This document shows positions 1 through 11,113 of a stretch of 64,000 bases of DNA, in pieces. Numbering within the stretch: the first letter of the stretch is position 1; the number at the start of each line of letters is the position of its first letter. Where the stretch lies: the NCBI GenBank assembly GCA_031772625.1, contig CM062820.1, positions 93,460,421-93,524,420 of the forward strand, given 5' to 3'. Source of the stretch: Pinus tabuliformis. Taxonomy: Eukaryota > Streptophyta > Pinopsida > Pinales > Pinaceae. The position numbers and the translations under genes are program-made. The notes beneath the pieces were generated by a model, which saw only the letters and a program-made list of their open reading frames with translations, was not told the DNA's origin and searched no databases.

Positions 1-1008
1 TTTAAGCAGTTAAGTAATGGCATGTCCATTATCTTAGTGTTGTATGTTGACGATATGCTTTTAGCAAGCAAAAGCATTGAAGAAATCAACAGGCTAAAGA
101 CTCAGATGGCAAGGACATTTGATATGAAAGATCTAGGAGCAGTAAGATAGATTTTGTGCATGGAGATTTTTAGAGACAGGAGCAATGGTAAGATGTGGCT
201 ATCACAACAAAAGTATATTGACAAAATACTTGTAAGGTTTGGTATGAACAATGTGAAGCCTGTGTCAATCCCTTTAGCTTCCCATTTTAAGCTTTCTTCC
301 AGTTTATGTCCTAATACAGATGAAGAAAAGGATTATATGTCTCGAATTCCATATGCCAATCTAGTAGGACGTTTGATGCATGCGATGGTGTGTACTCGAC
401 CAGATATTTCACATGCAGTTGGGGTTGTCAGCAGGTATATGGCAAATCCAGGTAAAGAACACTGGTCAACAGTGAAATGGGTGCTTCGGTATTTGTGAGG
501 CACAAGTAGTTATTGTATCACTTACAATAAGAGTAGTGAATTTGTTTATGGGTATGTTGATTCTGATTTTGCAGGTGATTTGGATAAGAGAAGGTCAACT
601 TTAGGGTATGTATTTACTCTTGCAGGTGGAGCTATTAGCTGGATGTCAAAGCTACAAAACATTGTTTCTTTATCCACTACTGAAGCAGAATACATTGCTG
701 CTTTTCATGCTTGCAAAGAGGCGGTTTGGCTGAAAGGTTTGCTTGGTGAATTTGGTAGGTTATAGAACAACATCAAGTTACTTTACGATAGTCAAAGTGC
801 AATACATTTGGCTAAGAATCTGGCCTATCATAGTAAATCAAATTATATTCCAATAAAGTACCATTTTGTAAGACAGGTTATCACTGAAAGGGGAGTCTCT
901 CTTGAAAAGGTGCATACAAAGGAAAACTGTGCAGACATGTTCACGAAACCAGTTTTGTTAGAGAAGCTGCATTGGTGTTTGGCTTCTCTTGGCTTACAGA
1001 AAAAATAA
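1..1008 (+). pseudogene. copia pol remnant: RT C-terminal part and RNase H
   Basis: This is the C-terminal part of a copia polyprotein, which copies element RNA into DNA inside virus-like particles. Visible parts in order: the RT catalytic YVDD box near 46-57; the thumb region with KDLGA and WLSQQKYIDKIL; PYANLVGRLMHAMVCTRPDI; RNase H with SLSTTEAEYIAA near 670-700; and the terminal RYHF-like and CADMFTKP motifs near 850-950. It is broken, with a few breaks in about 1 kb. Family assignment to Tork rests on overall wording and is moderately sure. Confidence 0.85.
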
Positions 1009-1055
1009 ATAATAAAGAAACAGGGCATCACGCTAATTGTTGTCAAGGTGGAGAT

Positions 1056-1410
1056 TGTTGAGATTTTCGGGTTTAGTAAAATAGGCAAAAATCTCAGTAG
1101 TTGACAACAATAAGATTGAGTTGCTATATTAGCTCTATTTTGTTGGGATAGAGTTAATGCAGCCTATATTTGTTGTAGGAGGATTTATGAGTCAGTTAGA
1201 TTCTCTTAGCTATAAAACAGGTGTCCATACGGATTGGGATGAGTGTGAGCGTTTGAGAGGAAATTGATTCTCTTGTAATCTCCTGTTTTGATAATAAAGA
1301 TTGCCGATGCCTATGTTTGGTGGACGTAGCCCAAAATGGTTGGGTGAACCACGTTAAACTCTGTGTCTTTTGTGTATGGTCTATTTTGTTGTGCACTGAT
1401 TGCTCTAACA
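1056..1410 (+). repeat. 3' LTR of the first copia element
   Basis: The 355 bp segment starts TGTTGAG and ends CTAACA, giving the TG...CA ends of an LTR, and sits immediately after the polypurine tract. It contains a GGACGTAGCC...GGGTGAACCACGTT block typical of Tork-type LTR ends. The partner 5' LTR is outside the window, so neither age nor target duplication can be read; the bases following are ATGTT. Confidence 0.8.
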
Positions 1411-1568
1411 ATGTTGTTTTTCCATGGTTGGTAAAGTATCTTTACTTTACCCTTTTACTCCTATAATTTTTTTTGGATAAGTATTTAACCACATTTCATT
1501 TCCCATGCATTTATCATGTTTACACCATAGCCTCATTTCATAAATATATCACTGTAAAAGTCTCCTTT

Positions 1569-1788
1569 TACTTTCACCTATAAATTAATTTCATAAATAC
1601 TTCCAAGCTTCAAAAAAACCCAAGCAACTCTAGAGAAAATAAATTAATGAAATGGCACAAGTGACCTTCCCACCATATACTTTCACCTCTAAATTAATTT
1701 CATAAATATATCCAAGCTTTAGAGAAACCCAAGCTCCAGCTCCAGAGAAATTCAATTAATCAAATGACACAAATGAACTTCCCACCAT
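1569..1788. repeat. two-copy tandem duplication, ~110 bp unit
   Basis: Unit 1 (1569-1677) and unit 2 (1678-1788) both begin TACTTTCACCT and both end in a CCTTCCCACCATA-like phrase. They share CCAAGCTT and AATTAATTTCATAAATA at matching places. Similarity is around 80 percent by eye, so the duplication is old. No function is suggested. Confidence 0.75.
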
Positions 1789-2798
1789 ATATCATGATAT
1801 TTAAATCATCGTAAAGGGGAAGGTGAGAACTGTAAAACCTGGTAAAATTGAAAAAAAAATTCAGAGAGGGGGAGGGGGTAGGTTAAGGGATGAATAGGCA
1901 ATCCCTCCCGCCCACCCCCTGAATGAATAGGCAATGACTTAACCGTTAAACGACTATTGTCTTAGAGGAGCATTTTGACAGAACTTGTGAAATGATATAA
2001 TGAATAAGGGATTATGGTGTAGAGATTCATTTTATGTAAGAAAGTGAAGCTACGTGAAACCCTTAGGACAATATTAACAATCAAAAGTCTTATGAGAGGC
2101 TCTTCAATAAGTTGCAAAGCACGAAGGGAGATTGTTAGCCAACAAATGTTTGTGAAAGATTCCCTAGAGAACTTGTAAAAGTCCAAAAAGTATAAGAAAG
2201 TTTTTGTTCCTTTAAATAGATGAGAAGTAGTCAATACAAATTCAATACAAAATACAAATAGATGAGAGAGATATCAATACAAAATGACAACTAGGAAAAA
2301 TAGTCAATCCAAAAGAAATTATCCACTGTACCTTTTCCACCATTCAATCACCATAAACGATTAGAGCCTTCCATCCATGACTTCATCACACAGATTGGTC
2401 AGTACCATGGTTTGCATATTGGATACATCAACAAGGGACCTACACACTAAGAACTCGTGGTGTGTTGTGAAGAAGGGTTCCTTGGTGCACTGGTTACACA
2501 TTTGGTTATGAAAGAAGAGGTTGTTGGCTCAATTCACACTAGGTTCAATAATAAGGACCATAATTTTATAAAACCAGTATTTACACATTAGGGTGCAAAG
2601 GAACATTGATGGCATTAAAAAAGGGGTTTATTTTTAAAAATTCCACATGGAATATCTCTACAGTGTTAGCCTACGAATCTCTACAATGTCAGCTCATAGA
2701 ACCTCACAATAAAAAACGTCTTTGGCGTAACAAATAACAAGTATATATGAATATATCTACCTTAATCTATAACCAAGGGCTCATGTAAATGAATTGTG

Positions 2799-3003
2799 TG
2801 GCTTGATGGTTTAAGTTAATATTAAGAATGAGTAGTGCCAAGAATGTTTCAAGTTCAATTAGTCGTGAGTTGATGCAGTGCTCATTTAGCCCCATACCTA
2901 ATTTTAATTTCAAAGGGATACCATAATATGTCATGATAGAGATATTGTGGATAGTTAAATATTGTCTAATTGACGTGGTTCCCATGGTTAAGTGTTCAAA
3001 CCT
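2799..3003 (+). repeat. possible tRNA-derived SINE remnant
   Basis: TGGCTTGATGG (2799-2809) resembles a Pol III A box. AGTTCAATTAG (2852-2862) and TGTTCAAACCT (2993-3003) resemble B boxes. No poly(A) end or target duplication was found, and the first A-B spacing is a plausible ~45 bp. The match is short and may be chance. Confidence 0.2.
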
Positions 3004-3276
3004 CAAACCTTTTATTTTAAATACATGCATGTAATACCTTTTAAGATCTAGAAGCAAAAATAACCATTATAGCGGGAGTGTCTCCATACCCAGGTTATAA
3101 GGAAGATTCATACTCAGAAACATATGCACATTGGGGAATATTACCTCTATATGATCTTAGTAGAAGAACCTTAGTTTTAAGAAAAAAATTTACTTCAATA
3201 ATCAATCACAACATGTCAACATTTTATTAAGGGTAATGATTTTTTTTTTAGTGTGTAAGTTGGAGGTACATTACAT

Positions 3277-4209
3277 CATGTCACAAAGGCATAACACCAT
3301 CCTCGTCATAGTTGATATGTTGACCAAATGTTCCCATTTCATCCTAGAGAAAGATGCTTATGACGTCGTTGATGTGGTAAGCAAATTTGTATAGTTACAT
3401 GGATTACCCACAAACACCATTTTTAATAGAGTCTCGATTTACATGTAGGTTTTGGACAAGTTTGTAGTCAACACTAGGACTCAATTTAAATTCAACAAAA
3501 CAGATCATTTGAAAATAGATGGGTAGATTGAAATATTAAAATAGGTTATGGAAGACATTCTTAGAATGCATGTTATGAATAACATGACTCAATAGGAGAA
3601 ATACATACCATTAGTAGAATTCACCTACAATAATAGTTACCATAGTTAAATCGAGATGGCTCCTTATCAAGCTCTGTATGGGAAGCCATGGAAGACACCA
3701 CTAAGTTGTGAATGAATGGAGGAAAAATTAATAGTAGAGCCTGAATTGATATAGTAAATAGAGGAGAAGGTTATTTATATTCGACCAAAGTTAAAGGAAA
3801 CACAAGATAGACATAAGAGTTATGTTGTGCTCATAGTACTAATTAAAGTTATAAAGTGGGAATCAAGCTTTTATTTGTAACCAACTTGAAAACACCACCA
3901 TTTTATTTGGTAAATGGACAAAATTATCACCCATATATATGTAAACTTTTAGGATAAAAGAGAAAATTGGATCAATTGCCTATTCTCTTGTACTCTCATC
4001 CCACTTACATAAAACTCATGGTTTTCATGTATATGTTTCATGACATTATGTTTATGATGAATCTAAAACTATATTGGAGGGATTTGTAGGTATCACTTGT
4101 GGGAACCATTATGAATATTGGATTTTAGGGTTCGACATCTTATGCGTCACTCAGTGGACCATGTTAAGGTCCGGTGGGACAAATATAGCCTAGGGATTTA
4201 TACTAAGGA
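3277..4209 (+). mobile_element. old Ty3/gypsy remnant, integrase part (outermost layer of the nest)
   Basis: Translation shows the Ty3/gypsy integrase core: ILVIVDMLTK near 3300, LHGLPT near 3400, a TQFKF-like patch near 3480, then VEFTYNNSYH and MAPYQALYGKPW near 3620-3690. These are the usual plant chromovirus (Tekay/Del-like) landmarks. A C-terminal VDHVKVRWDKY phrase follows near 4155-4190. The element is heavily decayed with many breaks. It is cut at 4209 by the copia that starts at 4210, and a matching C-terminal tail lies beyond that copia at 26951. Confidence 0.8.
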
Positions 4210-5388
4210 TGTTAATTTTGGAAACTAGGGTCAAATTCCATATTAGACAACTTATATGACTGAGATGATACTTGCATTAAATTTCTCTTTTCGAGAGGAC
4301 CGAAATAGACCTAAAAATAACCAAATTCGGTCAAGCAGAAGTTAAGTTTTAAATTTTTTTTATTCATTCATACGTTATGGAATGGTTCGACCCTAACCAC
4401 ATGAGTAACTACTTGGGCCAACCTTAACCCCACGTTAACCCTCAGGAAAGCTTATAAATAGAAGCGACCTCAAGTTCATTTCAACACATTGATCAAGTCA
4501 TTTTATATTCTTCTATTTTTTGTCTCGGATCGCACAGGTTTGACGAAAGGAGTTCGCACATGGTCTGAAATTACAAGCGAAAGCTTCACTCTGGGTTATG
4601 GTTTTCTGGATCTCAGACGCTGTTACAGAACAAGGAATTTTGGTCCCTAGACGGTAGCACAAAGTGGGTAAGAGAGAAACTAAGGATCTCTAGACGTTGG
4701 GAGGCTTATGACAACAACTAAGGGTTTAGAAGAAGATCAAAACATTCAAGTCCCCGACACTCACATAGAGTCATCCTAAGAGCGTACATGCCATCTCGTA
4801 TGCTCGCACAACAACTGTAAGGGAGAAACCAATGGTTTTAGGTGTGTTTCACCGGGGTCACACACACAGAGACTTCCTAAGAGTGACCGAGCAATCACAG
4901 TTTCCCTCATGCAATATACGGAGAGCGACCAGGGAGTTTTGGTTGCACACAAATAGTTTTGATGAGGGCGACCAAAGTTCAGATCTAGGGTTTGACATCT
5001 TGGCTTCAATTGACTTCATTGATCTAGTAGATCTGAGTTTCTCTCTCCTGTTATATAGATCTATATATCTGTAGATTTTATTTGTTAATTTCTACTGCAA
5101 ACATATGTATTTGGATCATTGTACTCTCTGATCAAATATTTTTATGATGATCTATTAAAGAAGAAGATCTGAAAGGGTTTCCCCCTTGTGGGGTTTTCCC
5201 TAGTCTTGGACCAATCTTCTATTTCATATGGTTGTTCTATTATCTTATTTGTCACTGCATAGATTGTTCTTTCTTCAGTTACATCAAGGATTAGTTATAA
5301 TGCTAATAATTGAATGCATCGTTAATGAAGAAGAAATAATTTGGGCTAAAGAAACTAATACAACAAAGAACATTCAAATAATTTAACA
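4210..5388 (+). repeat. 5' LTR of Copia-1
   Basis: The 1179 bp segment begins TGTTAATTTT and ends TTTAACA, an inverted TGTTAA/TTAACA pair, and is directly followed by a primer site. It matches 25756-26950 along its length (for example CTAGGGTCAAATTCC and TTCATTTCAACACATTGATCAAGTCATTT in shorter shared runs). A promoter-like TATAAATA lies at 4453-4460 about 245 bp into the LTR, and the text downstream has several GCGACCAAGG-like repeats. Short reading frames inside it are incidental. Confidence 0.9.
4453..4460 (+). promoter_or_regulatory. TATA box of the Copia-1 5' LTR
   Basis: TATAAATA followed by GAAGCGACC is placed as expected for the LTR promoter. The corresponding place in the 3' LTR (near 26005) is more diverged. 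Inference from sequence only. Confidence 0.55.
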
Positions 5389-5399
5389 TGGTATCAGAG
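5389..5399 (+). other. primer binding site of Copia-1
   Basis: TGGTATCAGAG directly abuts the 5' LTR end and matches the 3' end of initiator tRNA-Met, the usual primer of plant copia elements. Confidence 0.85.
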
Positions 5400-5480
5400 T
5401 TGAGGTGAAGGACAAGCCCAAAAGAAGACAAGGTTTGAAGCCCTCATTTTTAGAAAGTAGATTTTCTGGTCAAGATCAAG

Positions 5481-6390
5481 ATGTCATCCTCCACCTTCAA
5501 GGGGCATGAAAAGTTGGGTGATGCATCAAACTTTGCTGCATGGAAATTCATATTGGAGATCATAGCTGAAAAAAATGATGTGCTAGAATACATCCAAGGA
5601 AGGATGCTTGAATTTACAGAAAATTCTTCCAATTCCCTCAAGAATAAGTACAAGAAAGGTGAGTCCGAGGCAAAGAAAATTATAGCCGATGGTTTACAAG
5701 ATCATTTACTTGCATATGTTGGGAATTTAAGAAATTCCAAAGATATGTATGAAAATATAGCCGACATGTATGAAGTAAACTACTTGAATGAGATCATCAT
5801 CGTGAAATATCAACTCAAGGAAACGAATATGAACAAAGGGGAAACTGTTCAATCCTACAATATGAGGATGTCTTGTCTTAGAAATCAATTGTAGAGAGTT
5901 GGAGAAAATGTGCTTGACAGGGAGCTAGTAGTTGTGTCTCGTAGAGGTCTCCCTTCTATTTGGGAAGTTTTCATTACTAGAGTTAGCGACAATAATGTCC
6001 TTTCGACATTTGATGAAATTGTTGGAAAGCTCACTCAAGAAGAGTAAAGAATGATTGCAAGAGGAAGGATTCAAAAACACGAAGAGAGAGAGCCCACTAC
6101 ATATATCACTAATGAAAAAAGGAAGAAGGCAAAAGGAGGTCCATCAAGGAAGAGTCCTTCTCAAAATTCAAAAGGAAGGAATGAAAAATCATTATCTCAT
6201 GTTGAATGCTTCAATTGCCACAAGACAGGTCATTATGCCTATGACTATCCCAAAAGGAGAAAAAGAACATGTTACAACACTAGAGGAAACTGCAATAACA
6301 AAATAAGAAAAGACTATCAAAAGATGAAGCATGATAAAAGATACGAAAGAAGAAGAAGAGATCCTCAAGTGACTGTGTAGAAAAAGGTCC
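5481..6390 (+). pseudogene. Copia-1 gag remnant
   Basis: The capsid-type UBN2 gag text opens with MSSSTFKGHEKLGDASNF and includes the typical plant copia landmarks LLAYVGNLRNSKDMYE, MYEVNYLNEI and GETVQSYNMRMS. A zinc-knuckle region, CFNCHKTGHY, follows near 6207-6236 in a basic, lysine-rich tail. The start chosen is the first ATG after the leader, about 80 bp past the primer site. It is broken, with a few breaks. This lineage of gag is common in trees, which fits a woody-plant genome but does not prove it. Confidence 0.8.
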
Positions 6391-6479
6391 TCCTCAAAAG
6401 AAGTAAAAGGCTCCAAGGTATGAAACTAATGTTGTAAATAAATATGAATACATTATTATCCTTGCTCATACTAGTTCTT

Positions 6480-7161
6480 CTCCACTGGATTCAAGGGATA
6501 ATTGGTTGTTTGATACTGGGGTCACTCATCATTTCTCTAGTTACAAGGAACTCCTCTCTAATTTGGTAAAGAGGGAGACTAAGATAAAGATAATTTTTGG
6601 AACAACTCCACTCATCCCGTGAAAGACTTTGGATCTTCCAAATTTTAGTTGAATTCTGGGGAATCAATCCTACTACATGATTATATGTATGTATTTGGAT
6701 TAATGAAGAATATGGCATCTATATTCACATTGGAGGATAAAGGGATGAGGGTTTCCTTCATCAAAGGAAAATTTTTAACTTGGCCTGCCGATTCACCTAT
6801 GAGAGATGCATTCACACTAGGACCGAGATTTGAAGGACTATATAGAGTCATTGGAAAACCTCTCCTAGCATTGGTTCATAACAAAAATATTTTGAGTGAG
6901 TTATGGCACTGCATACTGGCTCATCTACACTATGATGCTGTTTCGAAGTTGAAGAAATTGGTCTCTGGTATTCCGAATGTTCAATCTCATCATGATGGAG
7001 TTTGTCTAGGTTGTGCAAGTGGAAAGAAAGAAGGGGGCCATTTCCCTGTAGTAAGAACAATGAAAATGACATCCTCCATCTCATTCATTCTGATATATGT
7101 GGTCTGATGGCTGTACATTCTGTTGGTGGTCATCTCTACTACATCACCTTTATTGACAACT
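6480..7161 (+). pseudogene. Copia-1 protease, GAG-pre-integrase and start of integrase
   Basis: A protease-like WLFDTGVTHHFS patch is near 6500-6535. GAG-pre-integrase text (ELWHCILAHLHYDAVSKLKKL, then CLGCASGKK) is at 6900-7030, and the integrase N-terminal part (HLIHSDICG, then GHLYYITFID) at 7070-7155. The coding region is interrupted at 7162 by the LTR of the nested chromovirus; more integrase text lies beyond that element at 22780. It is a fossil with several breaks. Confidence 0.8.
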
Positions 7162-7494
7162 TGTTCGGTCCCTATACTACTAGTGTAACCCATTATTATT
7201 ATTAGTGAAACCCCCTTATTATATTTTTGTGCCCATGTAGTCCCCATATTGTTATTATTGTGCCCCATAAAATCTCACTATTATTATTATTGTGCCCTTA
7301 CATTATTAATGTTATGTTAGCTTTGATTATATTATGACCCCTTAGACTTCTAGATATAGAAATGATGTCTTGTCATTTGTATCATCCAAGAATTGTTCAT
7401 TTGTGTAATGTAAAGGAGGTTTACCCCTTGAAGAGTCTGATTTATAAGACGTTGATCTTTCTTTTCTGTCCTTTTTTGGGTTGGTTTCACAACA
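7162..7494 (+). repeat. 5' LTR of the chromovirus
   Basis: Begins TGTTCGGTCCC and ends CACAACA. It contains a run of TTATTATTATTG-type triplets, CCCCTTAGACT and a TCATTTGTATCATCCAAGAA block, all shared with 22447-22779. A primer site follows within three bases. Confidence 0.9.
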
Positions 7495-7496
7495 TT

Positions 7497-7508
7497 TGGT
7501 ATTAGAGC
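7497..7508 (+). other. primer binding site of the chromovirus
   Basis: TGGTATTAGAGC resembles the initiator tRNA-Met complement TGGTATCAGAGC and lies two bases after the LTR end, the standard position. Confidence 0.75.
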
Positions 7509-8263
7509 TTTCGATTCTAGGGTTTCGCTACTCCAAACAGGTCATCGTGGAATTTTCACTATAATGTTTTCGCTACAAATATTCAGAAGCTAAAAAAAAA
7601 ACCCATTTGAGATGAAATCATTTTGAACTACGGGCTCACATTTCAGATATTTTATCGCTATATTTTCAAATATATGATCTGAGGAAGTTAGGGTTTTTGC
7701 AAGCTCTAGAATTCGCTCTCAAATAAGTCATCATGGAATTTTCGCTATAATTTTTTTCTATGAAAGTTCAGACTCTAAAATAAAATCCTATTTGAGCCAA
7801 AATATTGGTGAAAGTCATGCCCAAATTTGAAATCTTGTTTCACTATATTTTTGGAGATATAGTCAAAGACATTTATGGTTTCTGTAGGCTCCCGAATTAC
7901 ATCCCAAACAGGGGACCTTGGGAAAATTGTCATAGCTTTCTCTCTTAGCATCATATTGAAATTTCATAAGAAGTTATAGAAAGAGGATGAAATTTAATTT
8001 TCGTTGCATTGTTTTTAGGTCCGAAGGTCAAAAAAGTGACACGTGGCACTTCGTAAAAGTTCGCTCTACTGAAAATGTATATAATTAGGTCATCTTGGAA
8101 GATTGGGCATAACACTTTCTTGGAGAATCCAATTTTGATTAGACTGGTGGCATTAGAAAGAGGATGCAAAGTGCTACTGTAGGTCATAATTTCAGACCTT
8201 GGAGATCCGAAATTTTAGAGATATAATAGATTCAATATCGAGCTACTAAAAGAAAGAAAAAGA
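7509..8263 (+). other. untranslated leader of the chromovirus
   Basis: About 750 bp without coding pattern between primer site and gag. It holds loosely repeated blocks built around TCGCTATAAT, AGGTCATC and CCATTTGAG (near 7540-7620, 7725-7800 and 8090-8130), which look like old internal duplications. Confidence 0.55.
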
Positions 8264-8879
8264 ATGACTCGAATCAAGAAAATAGAAACACCTAGTAAGC
8301 AAAATTGGATGGATGATTTGAATAATGTGATTGAAGCTAAGATAAATAGTTTTGTATGTGCCATGGAAGCTAATATCAATGGTAGGGAAGCAGATTCTAA
8401 GAAAGGCATGGAATATTTGAAGAAATACATGGAAGGTTTGAAGGAAGGTGGGACAAAGCTGCTACAAGAACGACCTCCTAATGACAAAAAGGTAGTAGAG
8501 GAAACTCATGATGAGAAAAAATTAAATGTTAATCATGATTTCATAGAATCTAACATTGGATTGAAGAACTACCATATTCAAAATATCGATATGAGGAAGT
8601 TTGATGGCAAGGATCCCATAACATGGATACTACAGATGGAGAAATATTTTGATCTACATGATGTGCAACAGTTACAAAAGGTACGTATTGCATCTTTATA
8701 TTTAGAACTGAATCAATTTTTATGGCAGAAATGGGTTTGTTCTCGTAAAACACTTGTAACCTGGTCAATTTTCATGGAGGAAATGATAGCACATTATGAG
8801 GATACAAAGCGCAACACCTCCTTTAGACAATTGATCAATCTTAAACAAAAGGGTTCAATGGCAAAGCACATTGAGGACT
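8264..8879 (+). pseudogene. chromovirus gag, first part
   Basis: A 200-residue stretch opens MTRIKKIETPSKQNW. It has a charged helical N-terminus and a retrotransposon-gag core with FDGKDPITWILQMEKYFDLH, then YEDTKRNTSFRQL near residue 180. This is the usual plant chromovirus gag. The reading is cut at 8880 by the Tat-like element, and further gag text lies directly past that insertion at 20506. Fossil. Confidence 0.8.
8875..8879. repeat. target site duplication of Tat-1, left copy
   Basis: GGACT here and GGACT at 20501-20505 flank the element exactly, as expected from a 5 bp staggered cut by a gypsy integrase within the chromovirus gag. Confidence 0.9.
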
Positions 8880-11113
8880 TGTTGAGGGCCCCGAAATCGG
8901 GTCAACAACAAGGGGGATACCCACCCGGTCGGGAACCTGGTTGGCGGCTCCGTGCCCATTTGGTGTAGCGGGTCCGACTGGGGATGACGGGACCAGCTTC
9001 TCGTTCTAAGGGGTGTGTGTGTGTGTAGAAAATGGTGATGTGTGTGTGTGGAAAATGATAGTAGAAAATCTGTAATTATTCCTTAACTAATCTAATTCTA
9101 AATTCTGAAATGACTTTATACTACTTTAATCTAACAAAAACAATACATCTAATCTACACTAACCCGGGACAGAATTTTTCCATTATGTAATCTAGAAAGA
9201 TTTCACAGAATAACTGGTAATGAAGATTATTCAGCTATTATGAGAATATAAATCAATTAAGATGAACCATCTTGCGTAAGAAGTTAAGAAAAACGGTTGT
9301 GAACAGCATATTGCATAATCAGATATTCATGTATTAAGCACAAATCAATGACTCCACCGTACAAAAGTGCCAAATGGTAGTCCACTCATTCATACATTAA
9401 CATATAAATAACATCAGCTGTATATTACTCTAAGAATGCAAGCAGAAACTAGTCAAGAGATAAAAGTACCATTTATGACTGATTTTAAACTTACAGACCT
9501 TAAGCAATAATGATCTATTTCTACTTGCTTCTAATGCCTACTAAGAGTACAGAAGTGCAACATCAGTAGCAAGTATTAAAATGCAAACATAAATAAATCT
9601 TGATCCGTCCATTCATCAGAAACCCCCTCCGAGGGTGCAAAAGTGCATGTTCTGAGGACAAGTTTTTTGACAAAATTTCGAACCCTTCTCCAATGCAACG
9701 AGAAGGGTTAAATACTAGTAACCGACTAATTTTACTTTACACAAATTCAGGGAACAGCTTCAAATGACCGCCCTTTTACTAAAAACAAATTTATTTCTAA
9801 AAACTGAATCTAATTTCTAACCGTTTCTGTATCTGCTCCTTAGTGCTGTAAGTAATGCGCTGTTCGCCCTGAAAGAGTCGGCTGGTTGTCCTTTCCTTTT
9901 GTTCGAACTTGAAAATTAGAAACAACAAGCGCTGGCACCTCTTTCTGTTAGATTAGAAGATATTTTCGAAAACCTTTCTCTAGCTGGGTGTATTCACTGT
10001 GCGCACACTTAGTACAACGCAGTTTCTTTTCGAACTGATTTTGCTGTTGCTATTTCGGTTTCCGGTCGTGCGAATGACTCAATGAGTTAGAAGCTGCGTT
10101 GTATGGACAATCCCCTGTTTCGAGAACTGTTTCCGTTCTTTGTTCCAGGCTTTTCTGGAGCGTCTTTCTTCTCTTGCGCTTCTTTCTCTGCTTTACGAAG
10201 TCTGAGCTTCAGGATCTTTTGTAAACACGCTGCTTTTGTGCGCCTTTGACTCTGAGTCTTGGACAGTCTATTTTCATCAGTGCCTGTTGGGCGATACTCT
10301 GGAATCCGCGGTTCTGCTGCATGCCGCATCCAATTGCGGAGGCATCTTCTCTCTGTTGTCTTATTGGCACTCTTCCCTTCTCCTTAGATGTTTCCTGCAT
10401 ATAGATTTATATAAGTTGCATGTCTTGCAGTTTACGCAAAGAAGAAGGGAAATGACGAAAAGATTGACATGAAAGCATTAAATTCTAATGAATGCGAAAT
10501 TAATGACATTCATCATAACTTGACTCTTCGATAAATGCGATGCAATCATTTCTGGATGTTCGAGCATGCGGTCATTAATTTCCCTTAAGGCGTGCTTTCA
10601 TTTTTGGATCTACCGTGTATGTCGGAGAATTGCTTGCGATGAGTTTTTTCTGCGATTGGTATCACAGTATCGATGGTTGCGACGTTATTAAGTGTTATCG
10701 TAGATCGCAGATCGTAGCTTTGCATGGTCGCAGCTCGCTAATATCGCAGATCGCAGCTTTGCATGGTCGCAGATCGCAGATCGCAAGGTTTCCACTTTGT
10801 CATTTTGTGCTGCTCATGTGGCATTGCGACGTGTGACGTCGCATATCGGCCGTCGGCGTTTCTTTAGGTTCTCCTTTTTCAAACGCTCTTAATGCGCGCG
10901 ATGCGATGGGTTCTCGCGTCGCTCCTTTTTAGTGTATTTATGCGCTTTGGGCAAGCGCTCCTTTTTCCGTTGCGACGTGATATAGCTTTTAGGGAGCTGA
11001 TACAAAAGAATTTTCAAACAAAAATATTTTTTGGATTTTTGGCTAAGGGTCCCCCTTTGCTTGATGTTATTACTAATATCAAACGAAGAGGGGGGTTGTT
11101 GGTGACCACAACA
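8880..11113 (-). repeat. Tat-1 LTR (3' LTR in element orientation)
   Basis: A 2234 bp LTR, nearly identical to 18235-20500. Notable contents: a TGTGTGTGTG microsatellite near 9013-9050, a GC-rich end with a GGGGATACCC motif, and a minisatellite of GATCGCA-type words at 10701-10788. The long open frames inside it (for example 10087-10329) recur in the other LTR copy only because the LTRs are copies; nothing suggests a protein. Confidence 0.95.

Larger units (their letters stand above)
1..1410 (+). mobile_element. Ty1/copia element, Tork-like, 3' part only
   Basis: The window opens inside the reverse transcriptase of a copia polyprotein and runs through RNase H to a complete 3' LTR, so the 5' half lies outside the window. 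The RT/RNase H text (YVDDML, then SLSTTEAEYIA, then ADMFTKP) is of the Tnt1/Tork type. A polypurine tract AAGGTGGAGAT precedes the LTR directly. The coding part is a fossil with a few breaks. It is related to the element at 52.5-57.6 kb, which has similar RNase H wording and the same LTR phrase GGGTGAACCA. Confidence 0.9.
1411..3276. other. intergenic, no gene recognised
   Basis: AT-rich DNA with only short accidental reading frames on both strands. It holds a 110 bp tandem duplication (listed separately), short T-runs and a G-rich patch near 1862-1918 containing GGGGGAGGGGG. No coding pattern, RNA gene or LTR boundary could be supported. Confidence 0.6.

Noticed and set aside
4776-5074. Open frames on both strands of the Copia-1 5' LTR
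   Set aside because: They lie wholly inside the LTR and show no protein family pattern; the 3' LTR counterpart is disrupted.
10087-10329. Open frame also present at 19442-19684, seemingly a conserved protein
   Set aside because: Both lie at the same place in the two LTRs of Tat-1, so conservation only reflects LTR duplication.
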